This document shows, piece by piece, positions 61,598 through 64,000 of a stretch of 64,000 bases of DNA (within the stretch, counting starts at the first letter, position 1; every line of letters begins with the position of its first letter). This DNA is from Heyndrickxia sporothermodurans (GTDB lineage Bacteria; Bacillota; Bacilli; Bacillales; Bacillaceae_C). The notes beneath the pieces were generated by a model. It had not been told where the DNA came from. It ran no database searches and worked only from the letters and a program-made list of their open reading frames with translations. The DNA is taken from contig CP066701.1 in NCBI GenBank assembly GCA_016756695.1, positions 2,384,001 through 2,448,000 of the forward strand, written 5' to 3'. The position numbers were made by a program, and so were the translations under genes.

Positions 61598-62964
61598 TTA
61601 TAGATTAGCTTCATTATTACTCAAATTTTCATCAAAACTAAGTTCGGGAGGTGGTTTTCTAAACATTTTTGTTAAGTTTAATAGATAGATAACCCCGATA
61701 AGAAGCCAAGTTCCTCCCAGTATCAGTGAATGTATGTCTAGTTTTATCCAAAATAATCCTGTTAGTGAAGCTCCAATTAACGGAATAATAAGGTACCGGA
61801 TCGTTCCGATAATCGACCTCTGTTTTTTTCGGAAAAAAAGTGCGAGATAACCGAAAGATTAACGAAAGTAAAAGCAAAAAGTGCCCCAAAATTTATGAGA
61901 GATACGGCTGTTGTTAAACTTAAGAAAAGTGAACTTAAAGCAATGGCTCCTATAATTAATATATTATAGACAGGTGTCCGAAATTTTGGTGAAAGATATC
62001 CAAATACTTTTGCAGGAAGTACCCGTTCACGTCCCATGGCATACAAAATACGTGAAGCGCTTGCTCCTGATGCAATTGATGAAGCTAAACTTGCGATGAT
62101 TCCTTCTGCAAGAAAAAAACTAATCAAAAAGTTGCCCCCAATATAAAATGCAATTTCCATATAAGCGGCCTCTGGGTCTTTAAATGATTGGTAATCCGGC
62201 CAGATTAGCTGTAAAAAATAGGACCCAATAAGATAATACAATCCACCAATGATAGTAATAAGATAAATCGCCTTAGGGAGCGTTTTTCGAGGATTTTTCG
62301 TTTCCTCGGAAAGAGTTGTAGCTGCATCAAAACCTAAAAAGGAAAAGCGTAGAATTGGAATCACAGACATGAAAGACGATAAATCTACATTTGAATCAAT
62401 AAATGGAAGGATTGAAAAAAGTGTTCCCGCTCCTTGACCATTTAAAAGCCCTTTTATTGAAAAGACAACGAACAACGCAAGTGTTGCAAATTGCAGGAAT
62501 AGGAGTACTATATTAACCTTAGCTGCTACCTTTATGCCCAGTATATTTATAACAGTAATTATTAGGATAAAAAGAATGATCCAAATGTACATAGGAATGG
62601 AGGGGAAATAAGCCCTCATGGCTATCCCTAGTAATAAAGCACTAATCATTGGACTGAACATATAATCTAGTATAATTGTCCAGCCAATGATAAACCCGAT
62701 ATGCGGACTAAGTGATTTTTGCGTAAATGTATAGGCCGCGCCCGCGTTTGGATAGGCTTTCACCAATTGCGCATAACTGTAGGCTGTAAATAACATAACG
62801 AATAGGGCGACAATATAGGCAGTTGAAATCATTCCATTTGTGCTATGAGCAGCTACTCCATATGTTGAAAACAACGTTGTTGGAGCCATGAAGGCTAAAC
62901 CAAAAAACACAACATGTTTTAATGAAAGGGAGCGCTTTAGAGTTGGTGAGTTTGTATCATTCAT
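61598..62964 (-). pseudogene. APC-family amino acid permease, one frameshift near the end
   Basis: The first 380 residues show ten or more membrane segments and the APC marks FFGLAFMAPTTLFSTYG, YPNAGAAYTFTQKSLSPHIGFIIGW and FLGFDAATTLSEETKNPRKTLPKAI. In a T7 run near 61833 one T is missing after FVNLSVISHFF. The other frame continues RKKQRSIIGTIRYLIIPLIGA and ends at the stop 61598-61600 with PPPELSFDEN, like the neighbouring permease. Repaired length is about 455 residues. As read, the last two membrane segments are lost; a true shift, a slippery run or a sequencing slip are all possible. Confidence 0.85.
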
Positions 62965-63073
62965 TTACCATTCCTCCATCCCCAAACGTCTAAAAAATTT
63001 ATTATCCATGACACCGCCCAAAGAAAAGCGCAGCGTGATAACAGTAAATTTCACCAATGCCCTGGTACGATCT

Positions 63074-64000
63074 TTACATTTCCTGTTCTTGAAAATCAAT
63101 TTTTGGCGGCTCCTTTTTGAAAAAACCTGTAGATATAGTTAGGTAGATAACACCAACAATAACCCAGCTAATTCCAAGTGTAATTGCAATGATATTAAGA
63201 CTGCTCCAAAGGTATAGGATAAAACCTAAACCGATAAGGGGAGCGATCAAATACCCTAGCGTAAAGCCGACGGTTTTTCGCTCTTTAGATTTAAAAAACA
63301 ACACGATGACACAGATATTCACGAAGGAAAACGCAGTAAAGGCACCAACATTTATCAAAGAAGTTGCTGTTTCTAAATCTAAGAAAATGGCAGTTAAAGC
63401 TAAAACCCCAATTAATAGAATACTGTACACCGGTGAGTTGAACTTTGGATGTAAATACCCAAAGAATCGTCGCGGCAATACTTTATCTCTACCCATTGCA
63501 TACAACAAACGTGATGCGCTCATTTGCGCTGCTAAACCGGAAGCAAAAACGGAGAACAAAGCTCCTGCCGTGAAAATAGATAGAAATAGATTTCCGCCAA
63601 TCATATATGCAATTTCTGGGGAAGCCCCTTCGATATCTTTAAATGTAGATACATCTGGAAATAGGGATTGCATAAAGTATGTGACCGTGAAGAAAAAAAT
63701 TCCACCAAACGTTGCAACTAGGATAATTCCCCTAGGAATGGTCTTTTTTGGCTTAATTGTTTCTTCAGAAAGTGTTGTGATTGCATCGAATCCGATAAAA
63801 GCTAGGGCTAGTAATGCTGCAGCAGTGAAAAGACCGGAAAATTCCTTGCCAGAAGGAAATAGATTTATTGGAGCAATAAAATGCTCAGGTCCTTGTGCAA
63901 TCGAATGATACGTTAGGAAAATAAAAATGATCCCAATTAGAACTTGAAACACAACGAGCAACATATTTACCGATGCTGCTAACTTTACACCGAAGATGTT
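63074..64000 (-). CDS. APC-family amino acid permease, N-terminus outside the window
   Basis: The frame is open to the window edge, so only the C-terminal 308 residues are seen. About eight membrane segments are present, with FIGFDAITTLSEETIKPKKTIPRGI, ASGLAAQMSASRLLYAMGRDKVLP and FGYLHPKFNSPVYSI. It is a clear paralogue of the permease just downstream (SASRILYAMGRERVLPAKVFGYLSPKF). The final PPKIDFQEQEM is a soluble tail. Substrate is probably an amino acid but is unknown. Confidence 0.88.
   Translation of the reverse strand, partial: NIFGVKLAASVNMLLVVFQVLIGIIFIFLTYHSIAQGPEHFIAPINLFPSGKEFSGLFTAAALLALAFIGFDAITTLSEETIKPKKTIPRGIILVATFGGIFFFTVTYFMQSLFPDVSTFKDIEGASPEIAYMIGGNLFLSIFTAGALFSVFASGLAAQMSASRLLYAMGRDKVLPRRFFGYLHPKFNSPVYSILLIGVLALTAIFLDLETATSLINVGAFTAFSFVNICVIVLFFKSKERKTVGFTLGYLIAPLIGLGFILYLWSSLNIIAITLGISWVIVGVIYLTISTGFFKKEPPKIDFQEQEM

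Overview
The window is chromosomal DNA from a low-GC member of the Bacillaceae. The gene order hprK-lgt-yvoD-yvoF, trxB-yvcI-rapZ-yvcK-whiA-crh-clpP, tRNA-Arg(CCG)-sigL, cggR-gapA-pgk-tpiA-gpmI-eno, secG-est-rnr-smpB-ssrA is the classic Bacillus arrangement. TTG/GTG starts, a CtsR box at clpP, a CggR operator and Gln15 in Crh fit that assignment. I cannot name the species.

Left part, 1-9.2 kb: an accessory patch. It has two unknown genes, a decayed IS110-family element with a long non-coding 3' region, an XRE regulator paired with a probable nuclease-fold protein, a DinB-family protein, and an IS66 element (terminal repeats, 8-bp target duplication) inserted in the leader of a degraded IS1182-family transposase gene. 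From 9.2 to 19.4 kb lies a cell-surface region: a CDP-glycerol glycerophosphotransferase-like protein next to an intact IS3 transposase, UDP-GlcNAc 2-epimerase (mnaA), a secreted helveticin J-like protein, the teichoic acid exporter tagGH and a family 2 glycosyltransferase.

Middle part, 19.7-47.3 kb: conserved housekeeping genes. They cover envelope stress (yvlB/yvlD-like), HPr kinase and prolipoprotein modification, thioredoxin reductase, the rapZ-yvcK-whiA-crh regulators, ClpP, sigma-54, the complete lower-glycolysis operon under CggR, and RNase R, SmpB and tmRNA. Intergenic spaces hold GC-rich Bacillus-type dispersed repeats. ppaX appears to have been lost between yvoD and yvoF, leaving a 10-codon leader.

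Right part, 47.3-64 kb: the tmRNA gene is interrupted exactly in its T-loop by a 279-nt group I intron. A frameshifted LAGLIDADG endonuclease gene lies just downstream on the other strand. Next come a DnaD-like replication protein, a YitT-like membrane protein, and a macrolide-type glycosyltransferase gene split by a 3241-bp transposon. That transposon has TGT...ACA ends and a 7-bp target duplication, and carries degraded DUF6431, DDE-integrase and ExeA-like ATPase genes plus an open DUF5348 gene. The window ends with a DUF3231 gene, a csoR-copZ-copA copper operon with an extra 27-codon membrane peptide, an amidohydrolase and two APC permeases, one frameshifted and one running off the end.

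The most noteworthy items are the intron-split tmRNA with its antisense homing-endonuclease relic, and the precisely bounded DUF6431/DUF5348 transposon.
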